From an uncultured Bacteroidales bacterium (lineage in GTDB: Bacteria > Bacteroidota > Bacteroidia > Bacteroidales > Bacteroidaceae), in contig CADBXS010000003.1 in the NCBI GenBank assembly GCA_902798705.1, positions 1 through 38,532 of the forward strand: 38,532 nucleotides of DNA, in the 5' to 3' direction. How positions within the stretch are numbered: position 1 is the stretch's first letter; each line of letters opens with the position of its first letter. Of this stretch, positions 25,101 through 34,682 are shown piece after piece. The translations under genes were made by a program, and so were the position numbers. The notes beneath the pieces are model-generated. The model did not search any database and had not been told where the DNA came from. It was given only the letters and a program-made list of their open reading frames with translations.

Positions 25101-25570
25101 TCAACTTCAACTTCAAATATGGCAACTGGAGCCTGAAGGCACGTTTCATGTTCCGCTTCGGCAACAAGATTTTCAACTACGCACGTATGCAGATTGAAAA
25201 GATGTATGACACCTACAACCAGAGCTCGACTGTGAACTGGCGCTGGCGCAAGGATGGCGACGACACGCCTATGCCACGTGCCATGTACGGTACAGGCTAC
25301 AACTGGCAGGGTTCGAGCCGCTACATTGAAGATGGTGGATTCGTCCGTTTCCAGAACTTGCAGATTATGTACAGCTTCCCAAGCAAGCAAGTGAAGAGAT
25401 GGGGACTCAGCAGTCTGAAGGCTTCCCTCTCTGTCAACAACATCTACTGCTGGACGAAGTATAGCGGTACAGACCCAGAAATCAGTGTTGGTTCATGGGG
25501 TGTTGCAACCGATAATTCGAAGACTCCACGTGCTAAGTATTTCACAGCAAACATAAACATTGGATTCTAA
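22178..25570 (+). CDS. SusC/RagA-type TonB-dependent outer-membrane transporter 1
   Basis: An outer-membrane barrel importing oligosaccharides or peptides with its SusD lid, powered by TonB. From the ATG at 22178: 1130 residues, signal peptide MKKILAILLL ... MAMAQ (1-21), carboxypeptidase-regulatory-like domain about 25-105 (ISGTVEDDFGPVMMANV), EVVVKATRT linker, then plug about 140-265 (LQGEIAGLDIV, LRGVTTITGDANPLIVVND, ITVLKDAAATAVWGANGANG) and the 22-strand barrel ending in Phe (ANINIGF). The upstream in-frame ATG at 22121 would translate the GC-rich repeat and is rejected. SusD follows after 13 bp. Length and motifs are standard. No TonB box is obvious. Confidence 0.95.
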   Translation: MKKILAILLLLCTMVQMAMAQTNDRISGTVEDDFGPVMMANVVERDANNRVVNATATDANGNFSMPIKSGKNKLVVSFVGNKTQVLDIGSKRTFKIIMSSDAVAIQEVVVKATRTQSGGLSIPVKEISVAQQTMNMEDVEGLAFTSADEALQGEIAGLDIVANSGNLGAGTQMRLRGVTTITGDANPLIVVNDKIFDNPDENFDFQNAGEEEYASLLSVNTQDIQSITVLKDAAATAVWGANGANGVILITTKRGVRGKTHVTFDYKFTGTWQPKGYDLLNGDDYTMMMKEEFYNPAQASNATTNIAELNYDKSWAEYENWNNNTDWVDAVTQFGQQHSYNLNLTGGGERATFRISGGYDHQTGTIIKQTLDRFTTRLALDYNVSDRIRFSTDFALTYTNNNRNWDGSGKNTLLGKALNMAPNMSIYRQDANGNDTDEFYIMNPSGDPYAGNFSSTRLSAIRTLGNPVAIAHNAWQKETTYRLTPDFTLKYELLGTDDHSHRLNLEQRIDFDIYSNSSPSWYPASLSTNAWTSGIYNQSISSESNRFRIGSRTRLNYTPHFNNEDISLTMMAQYEFHKSKSSAQSNTMQQLPGGITSTVADGYLSAMSSSNSRSADQNLLYNMHASYKDGRYSVGFSMRADGNSKFGPAHKWAYFPGVSLRYNISDEPFMRPLMDKVKVSILGLRASYGINGRAPSADYLYFNTYSTSAGYYGVGSTAANTAALDALKLDDLRWEKTSSVNLGFNLGFLDNKLSFDFDYYYKDTKDLLMQSVGIPRTTGFGSMSWANVGEMTNQGWELNFNARDIIKKGKFTFGMSFNIAQNKNLIKEMDPTVLASINTEWSATTRGALLNRVQLNNPLGSMYGFRYKGVYQYSYDYLENYRKEHNLNAVQYEAWIYEQLAAGKTFPVVIGSDGKVLMTNQGTPQHLVYNYADGSSTYTFQGGDAIYEDINNDGQINALDIVYLGNSLPKVNGGFNFNFKYGNWSLKARFMFRFGNKIFNYARMQIEKMYDTYNQSSTVNWRWRKDGDDTPMPRAMYGTGYNWQGSSRYIEDGGFVRFQNLQIMYSFPSKQVKRWGLSSLKASLSVNNIYCWTKYSGTDPEISVGSWGVATDNSKTPRAKYFTANINIGF

Positions 25571-25583
25571 AAACTGAAGGATT

Positions 25584-27314
25584 ATGAAAAAGATACTTTC
25601 ATTCATCATATTAACAGCAGGTCTGATGCTCAGTTCCTGTGTAGATACTGAATTGCTGCCTTACAACAAGACGGTTGACGAGGATTTCTGGCAGACCAAA
25701 GGAGATGTATCGTCAATGGTGAACGGTGCTTACAAGAGTATGCTTTCCGCCGACGTGATTTCCCGTCTGATTGTTTGGGGTGATTTTCGTTCCGACGAGT
25801 TGGTGCTCGTAAACTCCATCAGCAACTCCACAACAGAGGCTCTGAATGAAATCTATGCTGCCAACTTGCAGATAACTAACACATACGCCAACTGGGCATC
25901 GCTCTATTCCGTCATCAACATCTGCAACATCGTGTTGGAAAAGTCGCAAGCTGTCATCAACATCGACCCTTCCTACACCGAAGGTGACTGGAAATCCGAT
26001 TGCGCTCAGATGAAGGCGCTTCGTTCTCTTTGCTACTTCTACTTGGTGCGCAACTTCCGCGACGTACCTTATTCCTCGAAGGCATACATGAACAGCAGTC
26101 AGGACTTGCGCTTGGCTCAATCATCGCCCGACTCCGTGCTCACTTGCTGCATCAACGACTTGAAGGAGGCAGAAGCCGACATCATCTCGGCAGAGGCCTA
26201 TAGCGATTGGCGCCGCGTGGGTTGGTTCAACAAGGACGGTGTGGATGCACTGCTTGCCGACATCTATTTGTGGCGTGCTTCCATCATGGACAGTTCCAGC
26301 GACTATGAACAAGCCGTTTTCTACAGCAACAAGGTGATTGAATCCAAGAAGGCTCAGCACCAGACAAGGCGCCTGCAGATTGAGGAACAGGAATATCCTC
26401 TCGTTGCAGGAAACGAAGCCTACTCCAGCCTGTTCATCAATCAGAATGCGGAGGAAAGCATCCTCGAACTGCAATTCGACGGTTCGAACAACAGCAACAC
26501 CGCACTTTGCCAATACTATTATAAATATGCTGGTAACTATTCCACCTACGGCTATCTTCGTGCAGCATCCATCTTTGGAATGCGCGGAAATAACATGGTG
26601 TATGAGAAGAACGGTGACTACCGCTTCGTAGAGAATGTCTATAAAGCAGGTAAATCAGACGAATCATACGACATTCGCAAGCTTGTCACTCAGACTACCT
26701 GGTCAACAGGCAATCCAGGAGCTGCCACTGGCAGAGAACGCAACAACGAAGACCGTGCATTTGCCAACTTCCGCCAGAACTACATTGTGTATCGTCTGAC
26801 CGACGTGATGCTGATGAAAGCCGAAGCAATGGTTCAACTCGCCGTGGATGAGAACGACACATTGCTGCGTCAGGCATTCAACATCGTGAAAGCTGTGAAC
26901 GACCGCTCCATCTATGAGGGAAGTCTTTCGAACGACTCTCTGAAATGGGGTAACTACAACACACTCGACCGCATGGAGAACCTCGTGCTGAACGAGCGTC
27001 TGCGCGAACTCTGCTTCGAGGGCAAGCGCTGGTACGACCTCATGCGTTATGGCTATCGCAAGATGGAAAACGTGGACTACACCACCACCCTTGCACGCCA
27101 GCAAGAACAGGGTAAGACTCTGCCAAACGTGAGCAGGGACATGATGAGCCTGATGACTCGCAAATACACATCAGGAGGAACTTCCGTGAGTGCAAAGATG
27201 CGCACAGAGCCTTACCTCTATATGCCAATCATCGAAAACGAAATCAAAGCGAACGACCTGCTGAAGCAGAATCCAGCTTACTCGTCGAGCGACCAGTGGG
27301 AAAAGAACTATTAA
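25584..27314 (+). CDS. SusD/RagB-type surface lipoprotein 1
   Basis: The glycan-binding lid of the preceding SusC barrel. It has 576 residues and lipobox LSSC with Cys19. Family features are seen in order: YNKTVDEDFWQTKGDVSSMVNGAY at the N-terminus, tetratricopeptide-like helices (MKALRSLCYFYLVRNFRDVPY, about 145-165), the YIVYRLTDVMLMKAEAM segment, and the C-terminal ERLRELCFEGKRWYDLMRYG motif. It is coupled to SusC by a 13-bp gap with a purine-rich AAGGA site, and a FAS1 lipoprotein gene follows after only 19 bp. The substrate is not evident. Confidence 0.95.
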   Translation: MKKILSFIILTAGLMLSSCVDTELLPYNKTVDEDFWQTKGDVSSMVNGAYKSMLSADVISRLIVWGDFRSDELVLVNSISNSTTEALNEIYAANLQITNTYANWASLYSVINICNIVLEKSQAVINIDPSYTEGDWKSDCAQMKALRSLCYFYLVRNFRDVPYSSKAYMNSSQDLRLAQSSPDSVLTCCINDLKEAEADIISAEAYSDWRRVGWFNKDGVDALLADIYLWRASIMDSSSDYEQAVFYSNKVIESKKAQHQTRRLQIEEQEYPLVAGNEAYSSLFINQNAEESILELQFDGSNNSNTALCQYYYKYAGNYSTYGYLRAASIFGMRGNNMVYEKNGDYRFVENVYKAGKSDESYDIRKLVTQTTWSTGNPGAATGRERNNEDRAFANFRQNYIVYRLTDVMLMKAEAMVQLAVDENDTLLRQAFNIVKAVNDRSIYEGSLSNDSLKWGNYNTLDRMENLVLNERLRELCFEGKRWYDLMRYGYRKMENVDYTTTLARQQEQGKTLPNVSRDMMSLMTRKYTSGGTSVSAKMRTEPYLYMPIIENEIKANDLLKQNPAYSSSDQWEKNY

Positions 27315-27333
27315 AAACATGGAGGAACTCAAT

Positions 27334-29400
27334 ATGAAAGCAATAAAGAATTTCTTTTCGGCAGCTTTGCTCGCCATTTCCAGCGTAGGTTTCGGACTCG
27401 TGTCATGCGTGGACGAACCAGACGGTGAGAACCTCTATACCAGTACGGGTGAAACCATCGAGAGCCTCATCAAGCAAGACTCTACCCTCACGTCGTTCAC
27501 CTACATCCTGCAGCGCGCCAACTTACTTCGAAGCATGGCTGCCTACGGACAATATACGGTATATGCGCCATCCAACGAAGGCGTGGCATTATATGTTGAT
27601 AGCTTGTGGAACGATCCGAACGCCGTTGTGGATCACAATGGCATGAGCAGCAATTCGTTGGAAGGTCTCTCCGACAGCCTTTGCATCGACATTGCCAAAT
27701 ATCACATAGCTAACGGCATCTATAGCATCATCGAAATGGGTGGAGCAGGCACTACCATCTCTACCATGTTGGGACGACCAATCTCCACCACTGTTGATTC
27801 CTTAGGTCGCACTGTTTTGAATGGTGTTTCCATCATCACGAGTGAAGACAACGAAGTGGTGAACGGAGTGGTACACAAAATCAACAAGGTGGTGCCACGC
27901 ACAACTCGCCTATTGGGTGACACCTTCAAGTATCTGAAAGATTATACCATCTTCAACGAGGCTCTCCAGCTGACTGCACTGGCAGATTCAGTATCGAAAA
28001 GCGACAAGGGAAAAACATGGGAGCTGATGTCCGACCACAGCGACACCAATGGCGATGTGCTCTATCAGCCTACCACCTGCCCTATCGGCTTTACCATCTT
28101 TGCAGAAAGCGATGCCGTGTTTGCCAACTATGGCATTCACTCGATTGAAGACCTCATCAGCTACGTGAACAACTTTTATCGAAATGCTCCATCGTGGTAC
28201 GACTACATGAGCGAGAAAGGACTCACCGTGAGCACAGCCAACGACTACACAGAGCGCTTCAATGCACTCAACATGTTCGTTGCTTACCACATCCTCTACG
28301 CTTCCATGGCACAAGACCAGCTGGTATTTGAGAACCAGACAGGCGTAAGCACAGCGGTGTCAAAATGGAACTACGTGAACGGTGGTGAGCCATACGACTA
28401 CTACGAGACCATGCTCCCTAACACACTGTTGAAGATTTGGGAGCCTCAGCCAGGCAAGAACCTCTACATCAACCGCTACCGTACCTTCAACACACTGACA
28501 AACGAAGTGGGTACGATGGGTACGAACCACGAAGTGAGGTCGCAGGGTGTGCCAATCATTCGTGAGGACATCATGGCTTACAATGGTTATATCCACCCTA
28601 TCCGCAGCATGTTGCTCTATGGAAGCCAAGTTCCTGACGGTGTGCTGAACGAACGTCTCCGCTTCGAAACGACCACTTACCTTGAGGAGTTCATCAACAC
28701 AGGCATTCGCTACATGTCGATGAACGAAGTAAGTATTCTCAACGGTGGTGGCAGTGGTGCCCGCGTTGCCTTCCCAACGGATTTCTTCAAAGATGTGAAG
28801 GTGTATAACACGACCTCCAACTTGCGTTACAACGTGAAGGGCGACTACCGTGCATACCAGGCCGATGCTTTCCAAGGCTGGAACAACTACGACATCGCCA
28901 TCAAGATTCCGCCTGTACCAACGGGCACATACGAATTCCGTCTGTTCTACTCTCCTATGGGACACGGAGGCATGATGCAGTTCTACTTGGGCACAAGCAC
29001 CAACGTGCAGAGTATGCAGGCACTCGACATTCCACTCGACGTGCGTATTCAGGAAAGCGACCCACGCATCGGTTGGACTCCATTCTATGAGGAAGACGAC
29101 CGAGGCATTGCCACCGACATTGCCATGCGCAGCCGTGGCTACATGCGTGCTCCATTCAGTTTCCGTGGACATCCAGGCACAGGTGGTGACGAGCTCACCT
29201 CCTCCAACTGCCGTGGTGACGGAGTTGTCACTTTGCGTCGCATCCTCGGCACGCTTCAGTTCAAGCAGAGCGACGACCATTGGTTCCGCATCAAGAGCGT
29301 CATCAGCGACGAAACCGACTTGAAGTGGCAGGTTGACTTCATCGAACTTGTACCAATCTCTGTTGTGAACAACGACCAATACTCTGAGGACTGGTACTAA
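27334..29400 (+). CDS. Two-FAS1-domain surface lipoprotein (paralogue B)
   Basis: The start is placed at 27334 because GGAGG (27321-27325) lies at good spacing before it and the signal peptide then begins MKAIKNFFSAALL. An ATG five codons upstream is possible. The 688 residues carry Cys25 in LVSC followed by VDEPDGE. FAS1 domain 1 has QYTVYAPSN and NGVVHKINKV. FAS1 domain 2 has TIFAESDAVF and YNGYIHPIRSML. A beta-rich C-terminal domain follows (FQGWNNYD, PPVPTGTYEFRLFY, DPRIGWTPFYEE) and ends YSEDWY. It is clearly a duplicate of the protein at 15423, here inserted between the two SusC/SusD modules. It is probably a surface binding partner of the transporter; no enzymatic residues were seen. 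Confidence 0.87.
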   Translation: MKAIKNFFSAALLAISSVGFGLVSCVDEPDGENLYTSTGETIESLIKQDSTLTSFTYILQRANLLRSMAAYGQYTVYAPSNEGVALYVDSLWNDPNAVVDHNGMSSNSLEGLSDSLCIDIAKYHIANGIYSIIEMGGAGTTISTMLGRPISTTVDSLGRTVLNGVSIITSEDNEVVNGVVHKINKVVPRTTRLLGDTFKYLKDYTIFNEALQLTALADSVSKSDKGKTWELMSDHSDTNGDVLYQPTTCPIGFTIFAESDAVFANYGIHSIEDLISYVNNFYRNAPSWYDYMSEKGLTVSTANDYTERFNALNMFVAYHILYASMAQDQLVFENQTGVSTAVSKWNYVNGGEPYDYYETMLPNTLLKIWEPQPGKNLYINRYRTFNTLTNEVGTMGTNHEVRSQGVPIIREDIMAYNGYIHPIRSMLLYGSQVPDGVLNERLRFETTTYLEEFINTGIRYMSMNEVSILNGGGSGARVAFPTDFFKDVKVYNTTSNLRYNVKGDYRAYQADAFQGWNNYDIAIKIPPVPTGTYEFRLFYSPMGHGGMMQFYLGTSTNVQSMQALDIPLDVRIQESDPRIGWTPFYEEDDRGIATDIAMRSRGYMRAPFSFRGHPGTGGDELTSSNCRGDGVVTLRRILGTLQFKQSDDHWFRIKSVISDETDLKWQVDFIELVPISVVNNDQYSEDWY

Positions 29401-29488
29401 CACAGACACAGAGATGCAAGTGTATCACTCTCAAATGAAAAAAAGATTTCGTTGAAAGGAAGCAATTTCAATAAACAATCAAAGCTAT

Positions 29489-31174
29489 ATGAAACTACAT
29501 AAATATATAGGAATTATGATGGGGGCAGCAGCCATGCTGACTGCCACCTCATGCTCCGACTGGAATGATTACAATGAGGTGAAGCCAGATGCCGTGAATG
29601 CTTCTGCCGACCTCTCGCTCTGGGAAAACATTTCGCAGAACCCCGAACTCAGCGACTTTGCCAAGATCATCCAGAAAGTCGGATTCGATGATGAACTCAA
29701 GGCAGCTCACTACTATACGGTGTGGGCTCCGCTCAATGGCACTTACGATGTGCAGGCTCTCTTGAAAGAAAATGACAAGGATGTGCTCTACCAGTTTGTG
29801 AAGAACCACATTGCTGAATACAACCATCCTGCATCGGGCATCTTCTCCGAGCGCATTCGCACACTCAACCTGAAGAGTCACATCTTCGCAGGTGAAGCCA
29901 ATGCCTACACCTATTCGGGCGTAAAGGTGGAGAAAGCAAACTTGCCAAGCGTGAACGGCACGATGCACATTCTTGCTGCTGATGCTCCGTTCCTCCCTAA
30001 CGTGTATGAATACATTCAGGAGCGATTTGGTGAGGACTCTATCGCCAAATATTTCCGCAACTACGAATACACCTACCTCGATGAAGAGCGTTCGGTGGTG
30101 GGACCAATCGTTGACGGTCGTCAGACCTACATCGACTCCGTGATGGTGACAGAGAACACACTGCTCAACTACCTCAACGCTGGTTTGGATGAGGAAGACA
30201 GTACCTACACATTCCTCTACCCTTCGAACGATGCATGGGTGAAGCGCTACAATGCTTCAAAGTCTTACTACAAGTACATCAGCACTCTGAAGGCACAGGA
30301 TTTGGCCAACTCCACGTCGAACAGCGACATTCAGACCTTGCAGGTTAGCTCTTTCGACACAGAGTACATGACCGACTCCCTTGTGAAGCGCAGCATGGTT
30401 CGCAACCTTGCGTTCAGCAACAACGACACCTACAATGCCATTCTCAGCAAGACGAGCTTCACAGCCGAGGACTCCATCCGTTCCACAGCTTATGCAAAGT
30501 TCTCGAATCCTGCAGAGATTCTGAAGGCAAGTTCAGAGACCATCGAAATGAGCAACGGAACCGTTCGTATTTTGGATTCCATCGCTTTCCATCCATGGGA
30601 GACCTTCGCACCTGCCATCACCGCTTCTTCCATTGTCAATCGTGCTCGTATCCTCACAGGAACGGCTCACGAAATGCGTGTGGATGACCCCGACTCTACA
30701 AAGGCCGACTTCACAAAAATGCGCGAATCGCTCCGCTACACATGGGTAGAGCCAACCAGCACCTACTCGAAGCCAGAGCTCGACATCTTCCTGCCAAATG
30801 TGCTCTCCACCACCTACAACATCTCTCTTGTGATGGTGCCAGCCAACATTTCCCTGGCAGACTCACTTCGCGAGAACAAGCCTAATCAAATCAACGTGAC
30901 ACTCAACTATTGCAGTGCCAACGGAAGTCTCGTTGATAAGGATTTCGGCACATTCAGCAACGATGTGACTAAGATTGACACCCTCTTCATTGGCCAGCAC
31001 ACTTTCCCTGTTTGCTATAACGGCCTCAGAAATTTTTATCCAAACATCAAGATAACGTCTCCTTTCAGTGTCTTCAACAAAACCATGATGGACACCTACA
31101 CTCGCGACCTTCGCATTGCAGCTGTCCTACTGAAGCCAATCGAAATGGAAGAATATGAAAAAGGAGGAAACTGA
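29489..31174 (+). CDS. Two-FAS1-domain surface lipoprotein (third type)
   Basis: The 561 residues carry lipobox ATSC with Cys22 followed by SDWNDYNE. FAS1 domain 1 is about 40-172: H1 YYTVWAPLN (75-83), H2 NGTMHILAADAPFLP (156-170). FAS1 domain 2 is about 200-370: H1 YTFLYPSNDAW, H2 NGTVRILDSIAFHP. The last 190 residues form another beta-rich region (YNISLVMVPANISL) that is unlike the C-terminal domain of the 683/688 pair. It sits 88 bp after the previous gene and 2 bp before the second SusC, so it is translationally close to that transporter. In order it corresponds to the large FAS1 protein ahead of the first SusC. FAS1 assignment is by motif. Confidence 0.83.
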   Translation: MKLHKYIGIMMGAAAMLTATSCSDWNDYNEVKPDAVNASADLSLWENISQNPELSDFAKIIQKVGFDDELKAAHYYTVWAPLNGTYDVQALLKENDKDVLYQFVKNHIAEYNHPASGIFSERIRTLNLKSHIFAGEANAYTYSGVKVEKANLPSVNGTMHILAADAPFLPNVYEYIQERFGEDSIAKYFRNYEYTYLDEERSVVGPIVDGRQTYIDSVMVTENTLLNYLNAGLDEEDSTYTFLYPSNDAWVKRYNASKSYYKYISTLKAQDLANSTSNSDIQTLQVSSFDTEYMTDSLVKRSMVRNLAFSNNDTYNAILSKTSFTAEDSIRSTAYAKFSNPAEILKASSETIEMSNGTVRILDSIAFHPWETFAPAITASSIVNRARILTGTAHEMRVDDPDSTKADFTKMRESLRYTWVEPTSTYSKPELDIFLPNVLSTTYNISLVMVPANISLADSLRENKPNQINVTLNYCSANGSLVDKDFGTFSNDVTKIDTLFIGQHTFPVCYNGLRNFYPNIKITSPFSVFNKTMMDTYTRDLRIAAVLLKPIEMEEYEKGGN

Positions 31175-31176
31175 TT

Positions 31177-34100
31177 ATGAGAAGCAACAATAACACACTC
31201 CGCAAGCAGAGCCTCCGATTCATGCTCTGTGCTTTTGCACTCACGCTCTCTGCCCCACTCCTCGCTCAGGATGAGACAGAAGCCGTTGAAACCCAAGCAG
31301 TGCAGCGTCCGAAGCGCGAAAAGCAAGTGGCTAAATATCCAATGATGGAAATCAGCGGAAAAGTCTTCGACATGGGTACTGGTGCTCCACTCGCTGGTGT
31401 TCAGCTTCAGGTGCTGAACAATGCCCAATACGCAGCCATGTCCGACGAAGAAGGTAACTTCACCATCAAGGTACCTACCTTCACCACCGCCCTCTACGCT
31501 TTCTCGCCAGGTTATGCCAACCAGCAAGTTGCCATCAGCAACGACGACAGTGCTCAGAAAGTTGTCATCAAGATGTTGAGCGACAAGTTCAACACCATGT
31601 ACGAGAACACCACCATCTATACAGCAACAAAGAAGGTGAACACCAGCAACTCCAACAACGTGGCGATTGATGCCGACATCGAGAACAGTCTCGGTGGCGA
31701 TGTCCACACCATCCAGCGTTCGGGTGTTGCCGACGGAGGTGCTGCCATGTTCATTCGTGGTTTGAACTCACTCAATGCCAACGCACAGCCGCTCATCCTC
31801 ATCGATGGCATCGAGCAGGATATGCAGTTGGACCGTCCAGCACTCCACGACGGACAGTTCGTGAATATGCTCTCCAATGTCTCCACCAACGACATCGAAA
31901 GCGTGCAGGTACTCAAGAACGCCACTGCTCTCTATGGTGCTCGTGGTGCCAACGGTGTCATTCTCATCACCACCAAGCGTGGACACTCACAGGCCACTCG
32001 CATCGATGCCAACATCTATGCAGGTGTGACACTCAAGCCATCGCTCCCAACCACCATGAATGCCTATCAGTATCGCAACTATGCCACTGAGCTGCTCGGA
32101 ACGATGAAAGAGATTCAGGAGCGAAAGAATCCTATCGAGTTCAACTTCCTCAACGACGATCCTTCCAACTATTACTACTACACCTACCACAACGATGTGA
32201 ACTGGAAGGACTACGTCTATCGTGATGCCATCACACAGAACTACAGCGTGAATGTGCAAGGTGGTGACGACGTAGGTATGTATAACCTCTCCATTGGCTA
32301 CATGGATGCAAAATCTACTGCCAAGAAGAATGGTTTCGACCGCATGAACGTGCGTTTCAACACCGACATCGACATCTTCAAGAATTTCACGACGAAGTTC
32401 GACATTTCCATTTCCCGCACCAACAACGAAGTGTTCGACGATGGAGCACGTGCCGACCTCACCAGCGGAACCATCACATCGCCAACCTTCCTGGCACTCA
32501 TCAAGGCTCCTATCGTCAGCCCTTACCAGTACAGTGCCATCCAGGGAAAATACACCACCTTGCTGAGTGGCTATGATGAGATTTACAGCCAGTTGGGCAA
32601 CGGCTATTCACTTGCCAACCCTGTTGCCATCCTTGAAAATGCCAATGGCGACAACAAGAACAAGGCTGAGAACACCATCTTCAACGTTCGTCTTGCTCCA
32701 ACTTATCAGATTAGCAAGAGTCTGAAGATAACCGAAGACCTCAGCTATAGCTACAACCGCAACAACCAGCGCTACTATCGTCCATACGTGGGAGTTCCTT
32801 CCTTCGAAATCAGCGACCTCGGCACCGTCACTTCCATGGTGATGTCGCTCTTCTCCAAGGAAAACATCTTCGTCACCAACACCCGCTTGGATTGGAATCA
32901 CAACTATGGCAAGCACACCCTTGCTGCCTTTGGCGGATTCCGTTTCCAGTCGTTCTCCTACGACTCTCCAAGCCTCTCCACCGAATACACCTCTGAAACC
33001 AACGACAAGAACCCTACCCTCTCGGCTTCTTCTGGCTATCAGAACGTGAGTGGTGCCAACGACACATGGAAAAACATGCAGTGGTACGGCAACTTCGATT
33101 ACAACTACATGAACAAGTACTTCGCCACCGTTTCCCTCTTGGCCGAAGCCAACAGCCGTTTCGGTAAGAAGAAGGGCTTGAGCCTCTTTGGCACACAGTG
33201 GGCCATCTTCCCAAGCGTTCAGGCTGCATGGGTACTCACCAACGAGAAGTGGTTCCCTAAGACCAAGGGCGTCAACTACCTCCGCATCAACGCAGGATTC
33301 GATATGAGCGGCAACGACAACATTTCCAACTATGCTGCTCGCACCAGCCTCTCCGCCGTGAAGTACAACAACCAGGCAACAGGTTTGCAACTCACCAACA
33401 TCGGTAACGACGAAATCAAGTGGGAAACCACCACGAAGTTCAACGTAGGTGTTCAAGGCTATTTCGTCAACAACCGCATTGGAGCCGGCGTCGATTTCTA
33501 CATCCACAACACCAAGGACCTCCTCTCGCTCAAGTCGTTCGACAACCCAATCGGTGGTATCAACAACTACTGGAGCAATGGTGGTAGCCTTCGCAACGTG
33601 GGTGCCGAAGCCAACCTCTCCGTGAAGCCAGTGGTCAGCAAGAGCTGGACAGTGGAAGTGGGTGCAACCCTCGGCCATTACAAGAACAAGGTAACGAAGT
33701 TGCCTGACGGCGATTTCACTTCGTCCATCTATGGCGACAAGAACATCCTCACGTCCGTAGGCAATCCTGTTGGCGTATTCTTCGGCTATCAGACGGCAGG
33801 CATCTTCTCCACCGATGCCGAAGCAAGCACAGCTGCCAACGGCAACTATCTCCGCATGGTGGATGCCACAGGTGCTTCCTACAACTTCGAGGCGGGTGAT
33901 GTTCACTTCATCGACCAGAACGGCGACGGCATCATCTCAGAGGCCGACAAGGTCATCATCGGCGACCCTAACCCCGACATCTACGGAAACATCTTCGCCA
34001 ACGTCTCCTTCAAGCGCTTCACGCTCAACATTGGCTTCAACTACAGCCTCGGCAACGATGTTTACAATTATCAGCGCTCCATCCTCAATGCTGGAAGCAA

Positions 34101-34467
34101 CTTCTTCAACCAGCAAGTGGCAGAGGTCAACCGCTGGCGCTACGAAGGTCAGCAAGCCGAACTTCCACGCGTGAACTTTGGCGACCCTCTTGGCAACAAC
34201 CGTTTCAGCGACCGCTGGATCGAGGATGGTTCCTACCTCCGTCTCAAGACCGTGAAACTCAACTACAATGTTCCTGTTCCTGGTTCGTGGTCTTGGCTCC
34301 AAGGTCTTAACATTTGGGCAGAGGCTCGCAACCTCCTCACCTTTACCCACTATCTTGGAGGCGACCCAGAGTTCTCCATTGGCAACGGTGTGCTCTATCA
34401 GGGCATCGATGCAGGAAACATCGCACAAGGTCGCTCGTTCCTCGTAGGTGTGAAAATCAACCTGTAA
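31177..34467 (+). CDS. SusC/RagA-type TonB-dependent outer-membrane transporter 2
   Basis: The 1096-residue outer-membrane receptor starts 2 bp after the FAS1 gene, with an AGGAGG site (31162-31167) lying inside that gene's end. The signal peptide ends SAPLLAQ (about 1-31). A charged linker (32-56) follows, then a carboxypeptidase-like domain (ISGKVFDMGTGAPLAGV, about 57-135) and plug (MFIRGLNSLNANAQPLILIDG, VQVLKNATALYGARGANGV). The barrel ends GVKINL. It differs strongly from SusC 1, so it is not a recent tandem copy. Unusually its SusD lies 262 bp away rather than directly adjacent, with a palindromic repeat in between. Confidence 0.95.
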   Translation: MRSNNNTLRKQSLRFMLCAFALTLSAPLLAQDETEAVETQAVQRPKREKQVAKYPMMEISGKVFDMGTGAPLAGVQLQVLNNAQYAAMSDEEGNFTIKVPTFTTALYAFSPGYANQQVAISNDDSAQKVVIKMLSDKFNTMYENTTIYTATKKVNTSNSNNVAIDADIENSLGGDVHTIQRSGVADGGAAMFIRGLNSLNANAQPLILIDGIEQDMQLDRPALHDGQFVNMLSNVSTNDIESVQVLKNATALYGARGANGVILITTKRGHSQATRIDANIYAGVTLKPSLPTTMNAYQYRNYATELLGTMKEIQERKNPIEFNFLNDDPSNYYYYTYHNDVNWKDYVYRDAITQNYSVNVQGGDDVGMYNLSIGYMDAKSTAKKNGFDRMNVRFNTDIDIFKNFTTKFDISISRTNNEVFDDGARADLTSGTITSPTFLALIKAPIVSPYQYSAIQGKYTTLLSGYDEIYSQLGNGYSLANPVAILENANGDNKNKAENTIFNVRLAPTYQISKSLKITEDLSYSYNRNNQRYYRPYVGVPSFEISDLGTVTSMVMSLFSKENIFVTNTRLDWNHNYGKHTLAAFGGFRFQSFSYDSPSLSTEYTSETNDKNPTLSASSGYQNVSGANDTWKNMQWYGNFDYNYMNKYFATVSLLAEANSRFGKKKGLSLFGTQWAIFPSVQAAWVLTNEKWFPKTKGVNYLRINAGFDMSGNDNISNYAARTSLSAVKYNNQATGLQLTNIGNDEIKWETTTKFNVGVQGYFVNNRIGAGVDFYIHNTKDLLSLKSFDNPIGGINNYWSNGGSLRNVGAEANLSVKPVVSKSWTVEVGATLGHYKNKVTKLPDGDFTSSIYGDKNILTSVGNPVGVFFGYQTAGIFSTDAEASTAANGNYLRMVDATGASYNFEAGDVHFIDQNGDGIISEADKVIIGDPNPDIYGNIFANVSFKRFTLNIGFNYSLGNDVYNYQRSILNAGSNFFNQQVAEVNRWRYEGQQAELPRVNFGDPLGNNRFSDRWIEDGSYLRLKTVKLNYNVPVPGSWSWLQGLNIWAEARNLLTFTHYLGGDPEFSIGNGVLYQGIDAGNIAQGRSFLVGVKINL

Positions 34468-34505
34468 TTAAAGTAAAAAGTAAAAAAACTTGGAAACGAT
34501 TATAT

Positions 34506-34664
34506 AACCACGAATTTCACTAATTAAACGAATTAATTTTTTTATCTAATTACTCTAATTTTAAAAATGCCAGCATTTTTATTCGTGAAATTTGATAAAA
34601 TAATCTTTAAAGAAATTCGTTACATTGGCTAACGCAGAGCTAAAGGTTCGAGTAATTCGTGGTT
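34506..34664. repeat. Inverted-repeat element, copy B, with a 24-bp interruption
   Basis: This is a diverged copy of 1536-1680: AACCACGAATTTC at the left, ATTCGTGGTT at the right, and the same centre AAAAATGCCAGCATTTTT (34564-34581). The right arm is interrupted at about 34623-34646 by a segment related to 312-331. It occupies most of the SusC2-SusD2 spacer. Confidence 0.8.
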
Positions 34665-34682
34665 GATAATAATCCCAACGTG

